The notes beneath the pieces were generated by a model. That model saw only the letters and a program-made list of their open reading frames with translations, was not told the DNA's origin and made no database searches. The translations under genes were made by a program, and so were the position numbers. Shown piece by piece: positions 15,516-21,651 of a stretch of DNA of 64,000 nucleotides (positions are counted from its first letter, which is position 1; every line of letters begins with the position of its first letter). The stretch is from a virus. The stretch spans positions 51,334-115,333 of IMG/VR virus record IMGVR_UViG_3300047564_004641, one strand, 5' to 3'.

Positions 15516-15794
15516 ATGCAATACCACTATCAACCATATCCTTATTATATGAGATATTATAATATTGATCCTTATTATTATAGAAGATATTATTACAATC
15601 CATACTACAACTATCAAAAAAATATAATTGATAGTCAGATTGCAGATGTAGATCAAAGTATTAATAACTTTGGAGATATGACTGATGTAATTCAGGATTC
15701 TGTGATTAATCAATCAATGCATCCTGCTCCAGAATCTTCTAAGAATCCACCAGATGTTGTTCCGATAATAGAACCAATTCCTCCAGTATCTTAA
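15516..15794 (+). CDS. Tyrosine-rich N-terminus protein
   Basis: 92 aa from MQYHYQPYPYY, with TAGGAG 8 bp ahead. Sixteen of the first 33 residues are Tyr; the rest is an ordinary helical segment (NIIDSQIADVDQSINNFGDM) and a proline-rich tail. The preceding 45-aa gene looks like a duplicate of its N-terminal half, so these may form a pair. Function unknown. Confidence 0.6.
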   Translation: MQYHYQPYPYYMRYYNIDPYYYRRYYYNPYYNYQKNIIDSQIADVDQSINNFGDMTDVIQDSVINQSMHPAPESSKNPPDVVPIIEPIPPVS

Positions 15795-15801
15795 TACTTT
15801 A

Positions 15802-15836
15802 AAAGAGTGATGCTACAGCACCACTCTTTATTTTTT
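15802..15836 (+). terminator. Terminator between convergent genes
   Basis: AAAGAGTG (15802-15809) pairs with CACTCTTT (15822-15829), followed by ATTTTTT. It closes the plus-strand late block and may also act on the minus strand. Confidence 0.85.
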
Positions 15837-16146
15837 ATTTCATAAATTCTTCAAGACTTTCTGAAGAAGGTTCCTTATTCAAGGAAACACAATCATTTAA
15901 ATAAGTCTTTTCAAGTTCCATCATTTCTTTTGCATCAAGAATAACCCATTCTTTTTTAATATCAAGATAGGTTTCCCAAAGAGGTACTCCGTCAGATTCC
16001 ATTCGCCTATACAGTCTACCTTGATAAGGTTCAAAGTATTGCCCAGAGAAGTGTCGGGATACTTTGAGTTTTTGGTTTTTCAGTTCATCCAAAGTTTTTT
16101 GGAGATCCGAAATCTGTTGTTCGATTTGTTCAATAGTAAGAGACAT
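15835..16146 (-). CDS. Hypothetical coiled-coil protein
   Basis: 103 aa. The first 30 residues are a strong coiled coil (MSLTIEQIEQQISDLQKTLD), then a compact part with FEPYQGRLYRRMESDGVPLWE. No known family. Last gene of a three-gene minus-strand operon 16776-15835. Confidence 0.6.
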   Translation of the reverse strand: MSLTIEQIEQQISDLQKTLDELKNQKLKVSRHFSGQYFEPYQGRLYRRMESDGVPLWETYLDIKKEWVILDAKEMMELEKTYLNDCVSLNKEPSSESLEEFMK

Positions 16147-16150
16147 AATT

Positions 16151-16354
16151 TTATTTTGATGTAGTATGTTGCTTTAAGGATATAATGCGATTTTGTAAAT
16201 CTTCTATGTCCTTGTGAAGGACTTTTACTTCAGTTTCAAGTCTTGCAATATTTACAACATTAGTTGAAACAAATGAAGTCATAACACCAAACCATAACCA
16301 TAATAGAACTTGAAGGGTTCTAACAATTTCTTTTTGTTTTTTTTTCCATATCAA
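16151..16354 (-). CDS. Small membrane protein with coiled coil
   Basis: 67 aa: basic start (MIWKKKQKE), one transmembrane helix (LQVLLWLWFGVMTSFVSTNV) and a C-terminal coiled coil (ARLETEVKVLHKDIEDLQNR). Overlaps the upstream stop as ATGA. The layout resembles small phage spanin- or holin-associated proteins but this is only a resemblance. Confidence 0.6.
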   Translation of the reverse strand: MIWKKKQKEIVRTLQVLLWLWFGVMTSFVSTNVVNIARLETEVKVLHKDIEDLQNRIISLKQHTTSK

Positions 16355-16776
16355 TTGACCATTACTTCAAAAAGATTTGTGCTTTCGTCAATCACCAGTT
16401 CTTTATCAAATAGTTCTACAAGATCTTCAAAGTAATCTTGAATTGCTTGATAACCCAAAGAGCATCCCATATCCCAAGCCTTATTAAAAATCTTATCTGC
16501 TTTTGGATGCCCTGTCATTCCATATTCTTCAATGAGATCTCTACGAAACTCATCCTGCAATCTTTTGTTTTCTTCATGATAATGTTTCATATGAGCATTA
16601 AATGAAACCTCATCAAGAACCTTCTCTTCTACACATCCCTTTGGAGGTTCAAAATCATCTTCAAACTGTCTTTTCATTCCTACCATTACTCCCTTTCGGT
16701 AATAATAGATGGTCATATAATCGTCTTTCTTTGGTATTGATACCGAAGTCTCTTGATAATATGAAAAAGGTTTCAT
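16351..16776 (-). CDS. Hypothetical protein
   Basis: 141 aa, not recognised. N-terminal TIYYYRKGVMVGMKRQFEDDF, then helical and acidic. First gene behind two tandem promoters at 16834-16915. Confidence 0.6.
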   Translation of the reverse strand: MKPFSYYQETSVSIPKKDDYMTIYYYRKGVMVGMKRQFEDDFEPPKGCVEEKVLDEVSFNAHMKHYHEENKRLQDEFRRDLIEEYGMTGHPKADKIFNKAWDMGCSLGYQAIQDYFEDLVELFDKELVIDESTNLFEVMVN

Positions 16777-16833
16777 TTTTTTATCGTAAAGGACATAAAA
16801 AAGACACTACACTTGGTGCCCTTTCTTGACCAT

Positions 16834-16862
16834 AGTATAACAAACCTTTAGATATAGCGCAA
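16834..16862 (-). promoter_or_regulatory. Downstream member of tandem sigma70-type promoters
   Basis: Minus strand TTGCGC (16857-16862), 17-bp spacer, TATACT (16834-16839). Drives the operon 16776-15835. Confidence 0.55.
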
Positions 16863-16886
16863 GTCCCATTTGTGGGAAGTGTTGAT

Positions 16887-16915
16887 ATTCTATGCGATTT
16901 TTGCATAGTTGTCAA
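16887..16915 (-). promoter_or_regulatory. Upstream member of tandem sigma70-type promoters, with inverted repeat
   Basis: Minus strand TTGACA (16910-16915), 17-bp spacer, TAGAAT (16887-16892). The spacer and box edges form an inverted repeat CTATGC-N7-GCATAG, which could be an operator. Confidence 0.7.
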
Positions 16916-16917
16916 TA

Positions 16918-16983
16918 TCATATGAATGAAATTACAAACATAAAGATACCAAAGAGTATGAAGACTGTAAGGATGAAGAACAT
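16918..16983 (-). CDS. 21-aa hydrophobic peptide, tentative
   Basis: Frame MFFILTVFILFGIFMFVISFI, entirely hydrophobic, starting 5 bp after the 39-aa membrane gene. It may be a real small membrane peptide or chance. Confidence 0.25.
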   Translation of the reverse strand: MFFILTVFILFGIFMFVISFI

Positions 16984-16987
16984 ATGC

Positions 16988-17107
16988 TTAAAAGTACATC
17001 ATCGAAAGAGTGAATACAACAAACACAATAACTGTAAATATCATAATTCCTACACCAGCCCAAACCACCCAGGGCTCCATAGGTTCGTAATCGCGGTTAT
17101 GAGACAT
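16988..17107 (-). CDS. 39-aa single-pass membrane protein
   Basis: MSHNRDYEPMEPW followed by one transmembrane helix (VWAGVGIMIFTVIVFVVFTL). The start overlaps the end of the HNH endonuclease gene. The polar N-terminus and single helix resemble small photosystem subunits in shape, but no such family is recognisable. Confidence 0.55.
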   Translation of the reverse strand: MSHNRDYEPMEPWVVWAGVGIMIFTVIVFVVFTLSMMYF

Positions 17108-17675
17108 AAAATTTGAGGTTTTCTAAAAGTGTTTGAAGTTCTTGTAGGGTGGCGTCATTTTTGAGAGTGTTTGCTCTATTACTTATGACCCACACATTAC
17201 CTTTTATGTATCCCTTTGAGGGGTCAATACGATCTAAAGATGGAGAATTTCCTTGCTGACTTCCCTTACCACGATGACATTCTAATGGTATTCCAAGAAG
17301 AGGACACTTATCTGGAATAATAATATCTTTTTGTTCTATTGCGAAGTCTAATCCTTTCTGCTTTGCTCTATATTTTGCTCTAGACCACATGGCAGATACT
17401 TCATCAATACCTTTCTCCCTCCTTTCTTGATGAAGTTCTTTTAATCTACATCCACAAGATTTTATTTCTGCTTTAGATCCTATTATATAATCCTTACGAA
17501 TTTTGTCCTTTATATTACCACATTCACACTCACATTTAAAATAAATGCTTTTCTTATCACTATACTGTTCTAAAATAGTAAGTCTCCCACAAGTCTGACC
17601 GACATATGAGAGACTTGATTTAGGGCGACCCCCTTTTAATCGGGGGTCATTTTTTAATCCTTTATTCCAAACCAT
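17097..17675 (-). CDS. HNH-type homing endonuclease next to psbD
   Basis: 192 aa. N-terminal basic DNA-binding part with paired cysteines (FKCECECGN, SCGCR), then a C-terminal nuclease domain with CPLLGIPL, SLDRIDPSKGYIKGNVWV and NRANTLKND, the layout of NUMOD/HNH-like endonucleases found in phages. Lies 29 bp after psbD. Free-standing endonucleases of this type spread themselves or neighbouring photosynthesis genes between phages. Confidence 0.75.
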   Translation of the reverse strand: MVWNKGLKNDPRLKGGRPKSSLSYVGQTCGRLTILEQYSDKKSIYFKCECECGNIKDKIRKDYIIGSKAEIKSCGCRLKELHQERREKGIDEVSAMWSRAKYRAKQKGLDFAIEQKDIIIPDKCPLLGIPLECHRGKGSQQGNSPSLDRIDPSKGYIKGNVWVISNRANTLKNDATLQELQTLLENLKFYVS

Positions 17676-17704
17676 TAGCATTACCGCAAGTAATACTAAT
17701 TATA

Positions 17705-18769
17705 TCATAAAGCATTTCCTCGCGGCAATATTTCATCAGGAAACTGGAAGTTTTCGTGAGGTTGATCTGTAGGAGCCATCCAAGCACGGAGGCCTTCGTT
17801 TAATAATATATTTTTTGTGTAAAATGTCTCAAATTCCGGGTCTTCCGCAGCACGAATTTCCTGACTTACAAAATCATAGGCCCTAAGATTGAGAGCCAAA
17901 CCAATAATGCCAATAGAACTAGTCCAGAGACCCATAACGGGAACAAAAAGCATGAAAAAATGTAACCAACGCTTATTGGAAAAAGCAATTCCAAAAATCT
18001 GCGACCAGAATCGGTTTGCAGTAACCATCGAATAAGTCTCTTCCTCTTGAGTCGGTTCAAATGCCTTGAAAGTGTTTGCTTGTTCGCCATCTTCAAATAA
18101 TGTATTTTCTACAGTTGCTCCATGAATCGCACAGAGCAGTGCTCCACCCAGTATACCAGCAACTCCCATCATATGGAAGGGGTTGAGGGTCCAGTTGTGG
18201 AAACCCTGAAGAAACAGAAGGAACCTAAAGATAGCAGCAACACCAAAGGATGGAGCAAAGAACCAACTGGATTGACCCAGTGGATACATCAGGAATACAG
18301 AAACAAATACAGCGATAGGACCAGAGAATGCGATTGCATTGTAAGGACGGATGCCTACAAGACGAGCAATCTCAAACTGTCGAAGCATAAAACCTATAAG
18401 AGCGAAGGCTCCGTGGAGCGCCACAAAAGTCCAGAGTCCCCCAAGTTGGCACCACCTGACGAAATCCCCTTGAGACTCAGGACCCCAAAGTAGAAGAAGA
18501 GAATGACCCATAGCATCTGCAGGCGTCGAAACAGCTGCTGTGAGGAAATTAGCACCCTCAAGGTAACTAGACGCCAACCCGTGGGTGTACCAGCTTGTAA
18601 CAAACGTTGTGCCAGTAAGCCAGCCACCAAGGGCCAAATAAGCAGTGGGAAAAAGAAGTAGTCCAGACCAGCCCACAAATACAAAGCGATCTCGTTTAAG
18701 CCAGTCATCCAAGACATCGAACCACCCCCTTTGTGAAATTGGTTGTGAAAGTGTTGACGAAACCATCAA
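17705..18769 (-). CDS. psbD: Photosystem II D2 protein
   Basis: 354 aa, full host length. D2 landmarks include the [18 protein letters not shown] first helix, [15 protein letters not shown], the chlorophyll/iron-binding [13 protein letters not shown], and the C-terminal [19 protein letters not shown]2 pairs with D1 in the reaction centre; phage copies keep photosynthesis running during infection. Driven by a promoter whose -10 box is fused to a late box (18790-18823). Confidence 0.98.
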   Translation of the reverse strand: MMVSSTLSQPISQRGWFDVLDDWLKRDRFVFVGWSGLLLFPTAYLALGGWLTGTTFVTSWYTHGLASSYLEGANFLTAAVSTPADAMGHSLLLLWGPESQGDFVRWCQLGGLWTFVALHGAFALIGFMLRQFEIARLVGIRPYNAIAFSGPIAVFVSVFLMYPLGQSSWFFAPSFGVAAIFRFLLFLQGFHNWTLNPFHMMGVAGILGGALLCAIHGATVENTLFEDGEQANTFKAFEPTQEEETYSMVTANRFWSQIFGIAFSNKRWLHFFMLFVPVMGLWTSSIGIIGLALNLRAYDFVSQEIRAAEDPEFETFYTKNILLNEGLRAWMAPTDQPHENFQFPDEILPRGNAL

Positions 18770-18789
18770 TCCTCCGTAATGATTTGTAA

Positions 18790-18823
18790 TATTTATTGTA
18801 ATGTTTCTTAATCAGGAAGTCAA
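18790..18823 (-). promoter_or_regulatory. Composite sigma70/late promoter of psbD
   Basis: Minus strand TTGACT (18818-18823), 17-bp spacer, TACAAT (18795-18800) overlapping AATAAATA (18790-18797) in the combined string TACAATAAATA. It should be readable by host sigma70 early and by the phage gp55-type sigma late. The -35 box lies in the end of the thioredoxin gene. Confidence 0.75.
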
Positions 18824-19092
18824 TCAGTATAGTTACCTAAAATCTTGGTAATGTTCTGTGTAATAGGAACTCCACCAATATACTCTTCGATTACTTCATC
18901 ATCTTTAATGACTAGAAGAGTAGGAGTTGCGGTAACTCCATATTTTTTAGCAAATTGAAGATCTTCTTCGGCACATCCATCATCAAGAAGAATTTCTTTA
19001 ATTTGTTCTGTCCTTGGGTCATTCATCGTTTTGAAATACTTTTTGACTAGAATACAAGGACCGCATTCCGTTTTTGAGAAAAGATAAAGCAT
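18820..19092 (-). CDS. Thioredoxin-like protein
   Basis: 90 aa with active site C10-G-P-C13 (SKTECGPCILVKK) and a cis-proline VTATPTLLV. It is shorter than host thioredoxin and lacks the N-terminal strand, like other phage thioredoxins. It could reduce ribonucleotide reductase or help D1/D2 turnover. Behind a terminator at 19093-19119. Confidence 0.85.
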   Translation of the reverse strand: MLYLFSKTECGPCILVKKYFKTMNDPRTEQIKEILLDDGCAEEDLQFAKKYGVTATPTLLVIKDDEVIEEYIGGVPITQNITKILGNYTD

Positions 19093-19119
19093 AAAAAAAG
19101 AGGGTTGTTATACCCTCTT
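19093..19119 (-). terminator. Rho-independent terminator
   Basis: AAGAGGGT (19098-19105) pairs with ACCCTCTT (19112-19119), then a T-run on the minus strand. It ends the endonuclease transcript just before the thioredoxin gene. Confidence 0.8.
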
Positions 19120-19145
19120 AATTATATCAGTTATTAAGTTTTATA

Positions 19146-19517
19146 TCAATAAGCATTTAGATATTCAATCATTTTTTGAAGTGTTTGAATATTATCTCCA
19201 ACAAGACCCAGTGCAGTATTGCAGTTATTGCAGAGGACACCGCGAACCTTATTTGTAGAGTGGCAGTGGTCTATACATTTCTTTGTTAGTTCCACATTAC
19301 ATATCTGACAGTTCTCATTTTTCATAAGTTCTGCGTATTGCTGTTCGGTAAGTTTGAACTTCCTACGCATAAATTCGTGAGGTTTATAGTATTGCCTACG
19401 ATTTTCAGTAGAACACTTTTTACATTTTGGTTGCAACCCAACACTACCAGAAGAATAAGTTCGTTTATGAAAAGAACTTTCTGGTAGAGATTGATTACAC
19501 TTAGAACAAACTTTCAT
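19146..19517 (-). CDS. Recombination endonuclease VII-like HNH protein next to psbA
   Basis: 123 aa. Zinc-binding CSKCNQSL and CKKCS pairs, KFKLTEQQYAELM, then the nuclease motif CIDHCHSTNKVRGVLCNNCN typical of the endonuclease VII family. It is a solo gene between psbA and thioredoxin with its own late promoter. In other cyanophages a free-standing endonuclease (F-CphI) sits in this spot beside psbA; this may be its counterpart. Confidence 0.82.
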   Translation of the reverse strand: MKVCSKCNQSLPESSFHKRTYSSGSVGLQPKCKKCSTENRRQYYKPHEFMRRKFKLTEQQYAELMKNENCQICNVELTKKCIDHCHSTNKVRGVLCNNCNTALGLVGDNIQTLQKMIEYLNAY

Positions 19518-19543
19518 TTTTTGTAATGCTTATTTTCTATACT

Positions 19544-19551
19544 TATTTATA
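19544..19551 (-). promoter_or_regulatory. T4-type late promoter box
   Basis: Perfect TATAAATA on the minus strand, directly after the psbA terminator T-run and 26 bp ahead of the endonuclease start. Confidence 0.8.
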
Positions 19552-19576
19552 AAAAAAGAGACCCTTTCGGGTCTCT
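19551..19576 (-). terminator. psbA terminator
   Basis: AGAGACCC (19557-19564) pairs with GGGTCTCT (19569-19576), loop 4 nt, followed by seven T on the minus strand. 22 bp after the psbA stop. Confidence 0.88.
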
Positions 19577-19597
19577 AAAAAACTTATGAAGTTTTTA

Positions 19598-20677
19598 TCA
19601 ACCGATTGTAGGAGCGGTAAGAGCAACAGGAGTTGCTTCTACGCTTGCAAGATCCAATGGAAAGTTATGTGCGTTTCTCTCATGGGACACCTCCATCCCG
19701 AGATTGGCACGGTTGAGTACATCAGCCCAGGTATTGATTACCTTACCCTGACTATCAACAATACTTTGATTAAAGTTGAAACCATTCAAATTGAAAGCCA
19801 TCGTAGAAACACCAAGAGCAGTGAACCAGATGCCTACAACGGGCCAGGCAGCGAGGAAGAAGTGCAGCGAACGAGAGTTGTTGAACGAAGCATATTGGAA
19901 GATCAGACGACCAAAGTAACCGTGTGCGGCAACGATGTTATAAGTCTCTTCTTCTTGACCGAACTTGTAACCATAGTTCTGCGACTCATTCTCAGTGGTT
20001 TCACGAACCAGCGAGGAAGTCACCAGTGAACCGTGCATCGCAGAGAACAGAGAACCACCGAAGACACCAGCAACTCCAAGCATATGGAAGGGGTGCATCA
20101 GAATGTTATGCTCTGCCTGGAACACAAGCATATAGTTGAAAGTACCAGAGATACCCAGAGGCATACCATCAGAGAAAGAACCTTGACCGAAAGGATAAAC
20201 CAGGAAAACAGCAGTAGCAGCAGCAACAGGTGCAGAATATGCTACGCAAATCCAAGGACGCATACCAAGACGATAGGAGAGTTCCCACTCACGTCCCATA
20301 TAAGAGAAAATACCGATGAGGAAGTGGAAGACTACCAGTTGGTAAGGACCACCGTTGTAAAGCCACTCATCAAGAGAGGCAGCTTCCCAGATGGGATAAA
20401 AGTGCAAGCCAATGGCGTTGCTTGAAGGAATAACAGCACCTGAAATGATGTTGTTTCCGTACATTAGCGAACCAGCAACTGGTTCACGGATGCCGTCAAT
20501 GTCTACAGGAGGTGCAGCAATGAAGGCGACGATGAAACAAATCGTTGCGGCAAGCAGCGTTGGAATCATCAGAGTACCGAACCAACCAACATAGAGGCGG
20601 TTGTTCGTTGAAGTAACCCACTCGCAGAATTGATCCCAAGTGGAAGTAGAACGTTGTTGTGAAATTGTAGCAGTCAT
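19598..20677 (-). CDS. psbA: Photosystem II D1 protein
   Basis: 359 aa with no intron. Key residues are in register with host D1: Tyr161, Asp170, Glu189, His190, His198, His337, Asp342 and Ala344 followed by a 15-residue C-terminal extension to be cleaved. Residue 130 is Glu (MGREWEL), the form linked to high-light D1 in cyanobacteria. Phage D1 replaces photodamaged host D1 so that energy supply continues. It has its own promoter (20842-20875), a ~160-nt leader with a CCCACAC/GTGTGGG hairpin, and its own terminator. Confidence 0.99.
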   Translation of the reverse strand: MTATISQQRSTSTWDQFCEWVTSTNNRLYVGWFGTLMIPTLLAATICFIVAFIAAPPVDIDGIREPVAGSLMYGNNIISGAVIPSSNAIGLHFYPIWEAASLDEWLYNGGPYQLVVFHFLIGIFSYMGREWELSYRLGMRPWICVAYSAPVAAATAVFLVYPFGQGSFSDGMPLGISGTFNYMLVFQAEHNILMHPFHMLGVAGVFGGSLFSAMHGSLVTSSLVRETTENESQNYGYKFGQEEETYNIVAAHGYFGRLIFQYASFNNSRSLHFFLAAWPVVGIWFTALGVSTMAFNLNGFNFNQSIVDSQGKVINTWADVLNRANLGMEVSHERNAHNFPLDLASVEATPVALTAPTIG

Positions 20678-20841
20678 TTTTCGTTAAAGGGTAAGTAAAA
20701 GTCCAGGGGGTTCTGGATGTTACAATATTCCCCACACCACCCTCCAGTGTGGGTATGAGAGACGTGATTTACCCTCCCATAGGTCTCGGTTAACGGGAGC
20801 ACAAAGATTAAGAACCTGTTACATTTCTTAACCCGTTGATG

Positions 20842-20875
20842 TATTTATCATAACAGTTCGTGAAGAACCTGTCAA
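20842..20875 (-). promoter_or_regulatory. Composite sigma70/late promoter of psbA
   Basis: Minus strand TTGACA (20870-20875), 17-bp spacer, TATGAT (20847-20852) overlapping GATAAATA (20842-20849), forming TATGATAAATA. The same design is seen at psbD and the porin gene. Suggests transcription both early and late. Confidence 0.78.
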
Positions 20876-20910
20876 CCCCCCTAAATACTCTTGCATCATA
20901 AGGACTACTA

Positions 20911-21012
20911 ATGTCTAAGTCGCCTAACAAGAAGTCCAAGAAAGGACCTTCAAAACAAAATCAAGGTAATGCGACTGCGAAAAAAGCAAAAAATGGTGGT
21001 AAGAAAAAGTGA
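20911..21012 (+). CDS. 33-aa lysine-rich peptide
   Basis: Frame MSKSPNKKSKKGPSKQNQGN then KKAKNGGKKK. Very basic, likely nucleic-acid binding or disordered. Preceded by AAGGACTACTA. First gene of a short plus-strand cluster with the TTG-start gene and nuclease. Confidence 0.5.
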   Translation: MSKSPNKKSKKGPSKQNQGNATAKKAKNGGKKK

Positions 21013-21021
21013 GGTGTCACC

Positions 21022-21213
21022 TTGCCGCGAGAATGGAATACTCCCAAGCGTGAGCCTTGGAACGCACCGATACATAACATTCTAAAAGCAATAGATAATC
21101 ACACTCAAGAATACTTTAAGAGTGGTGATGTTTGGCATCTACATAAAGCAGATATGCTGAGACAATACTTACACGAACTTAAAACTTGGATTCATAAGCA
21201 AGAGGGAAAATGA
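21022..21213 (+). CDS. Small hypothetical protein with TTG start
   Basis: 63 aa. No ATG is available; TTG at 21022 has GAGGTG 6 bp ahead. Product starts with PREWNTPKREPWN and has DMLRQYLHELKTWI helix. Its stop overlaps the ATG of the next gene (ATGA at 21210-21213), supporting translation of this frame. Confidence 0.6.
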   Translation: MPREWNTPKREPWNAPIHNILKAIDNHTQEYFKSGDVWHLHKADMLRQYLHELKTWIHKQEGK

Positions 21214-21350
21214 AAGATGTCGTTTGGTCTGTTAATATTCTTCTTGGTATTTGTTTGGTTGGTGTTGCTTGGGCTATCTACAAAATCCTACTCATCGCAA
21301 ATCAGGAAAATGTATCAGTACAAAATAAAGAAGATTCACAGGGTCATTGA
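21210..21350 (+). CDS. 46-aa membrane protein overlapping the nuclease start
   Basis: ATG overlaps the previous stop as ATGA. One transmembrane helix (WSVNILLGICLVGVAWAIY) followed by a polar tail. Its last 41 bp overlap the nuclease gene in another frame. A hydrophobic N-terminal extension of the nuclease frame (21217) is probably only a frame-shifted shadow of this gene. Confidence 0.55.
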   Translation: MKDVVWSVNILLGICLVGVAWAIYKILLIANQENVSVQNKEDSQGH

Positions 21351-21651
21351 TGGAGACACTGTTGACGTTGATATTGATTTAGGATTTAGCATTACACTCA
21401 GACAAAGAGTTCGTCTCAAAGATATTGATGCAGCAGAGACAAGAACTAAAGACTTAGAAGAAAAGAAAAAAGGTATTGATGCAAGACTTTGGTTAGAAAA
21501 AGAACTTGCAAGAGAAGGTGACTGGATTATCGAAACACATAAAGAAGACAAGTACGGAAGAATACTTGGAGTTCTTTATTGTGTTGGAGATCCAGTCACT
21601 GTAAATGAAAGAATGTTAAATGAAGGTATTGCGTATCCTTACATACTATGA
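21310..21651 (+). CDS. Thermonuclease (SNase) family nuclease
   Basis: 113 aa from MYQYKIKKIHR, with AGGA just ahead. Staphylococcal-nuclease core: VIDGDTVDV with Asp16, then Arg35, Asp40 and Glu43 (RVRLKDIDAAETR) at the very positions they occupy in SNase, and Arg84 (KYGRILG). A Ca-dependent DNA/RNA nuclease, possibly for host nucleic-acid breakdown. It runs 13 bp into the end of the convergent PE-repeat gene. Confidence 0.85.
   Translation: MYQYKIKKIHRVIDGDTVDVDIDLGFSITLRQRVRLKDIDAAETRTKDLEEKKKGIDARLWLEKELAREGDWIIETHKEDKYGRILGVLYCVGDPVTVNERMLNEGIAYPYIL

Noticed and set aside
16892-17116. 74-codon plus-strand frame
   Set aside because: His/Asn-rich random composition; the minus strand holds a 39-aa membrane gene and promoters.
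19598-20677. Possible intron in psbA
   Set aside because: The D1 frame is continuous for 359 codons with all ligand residues in register.
21217-21309. Hydrophobic N-terminal extension of the SNase gene
   Set aside because: Overlaps the 46-aa membrane frame that is coupled to the previous gene; SNase homology starts right after the ATG at 21310.
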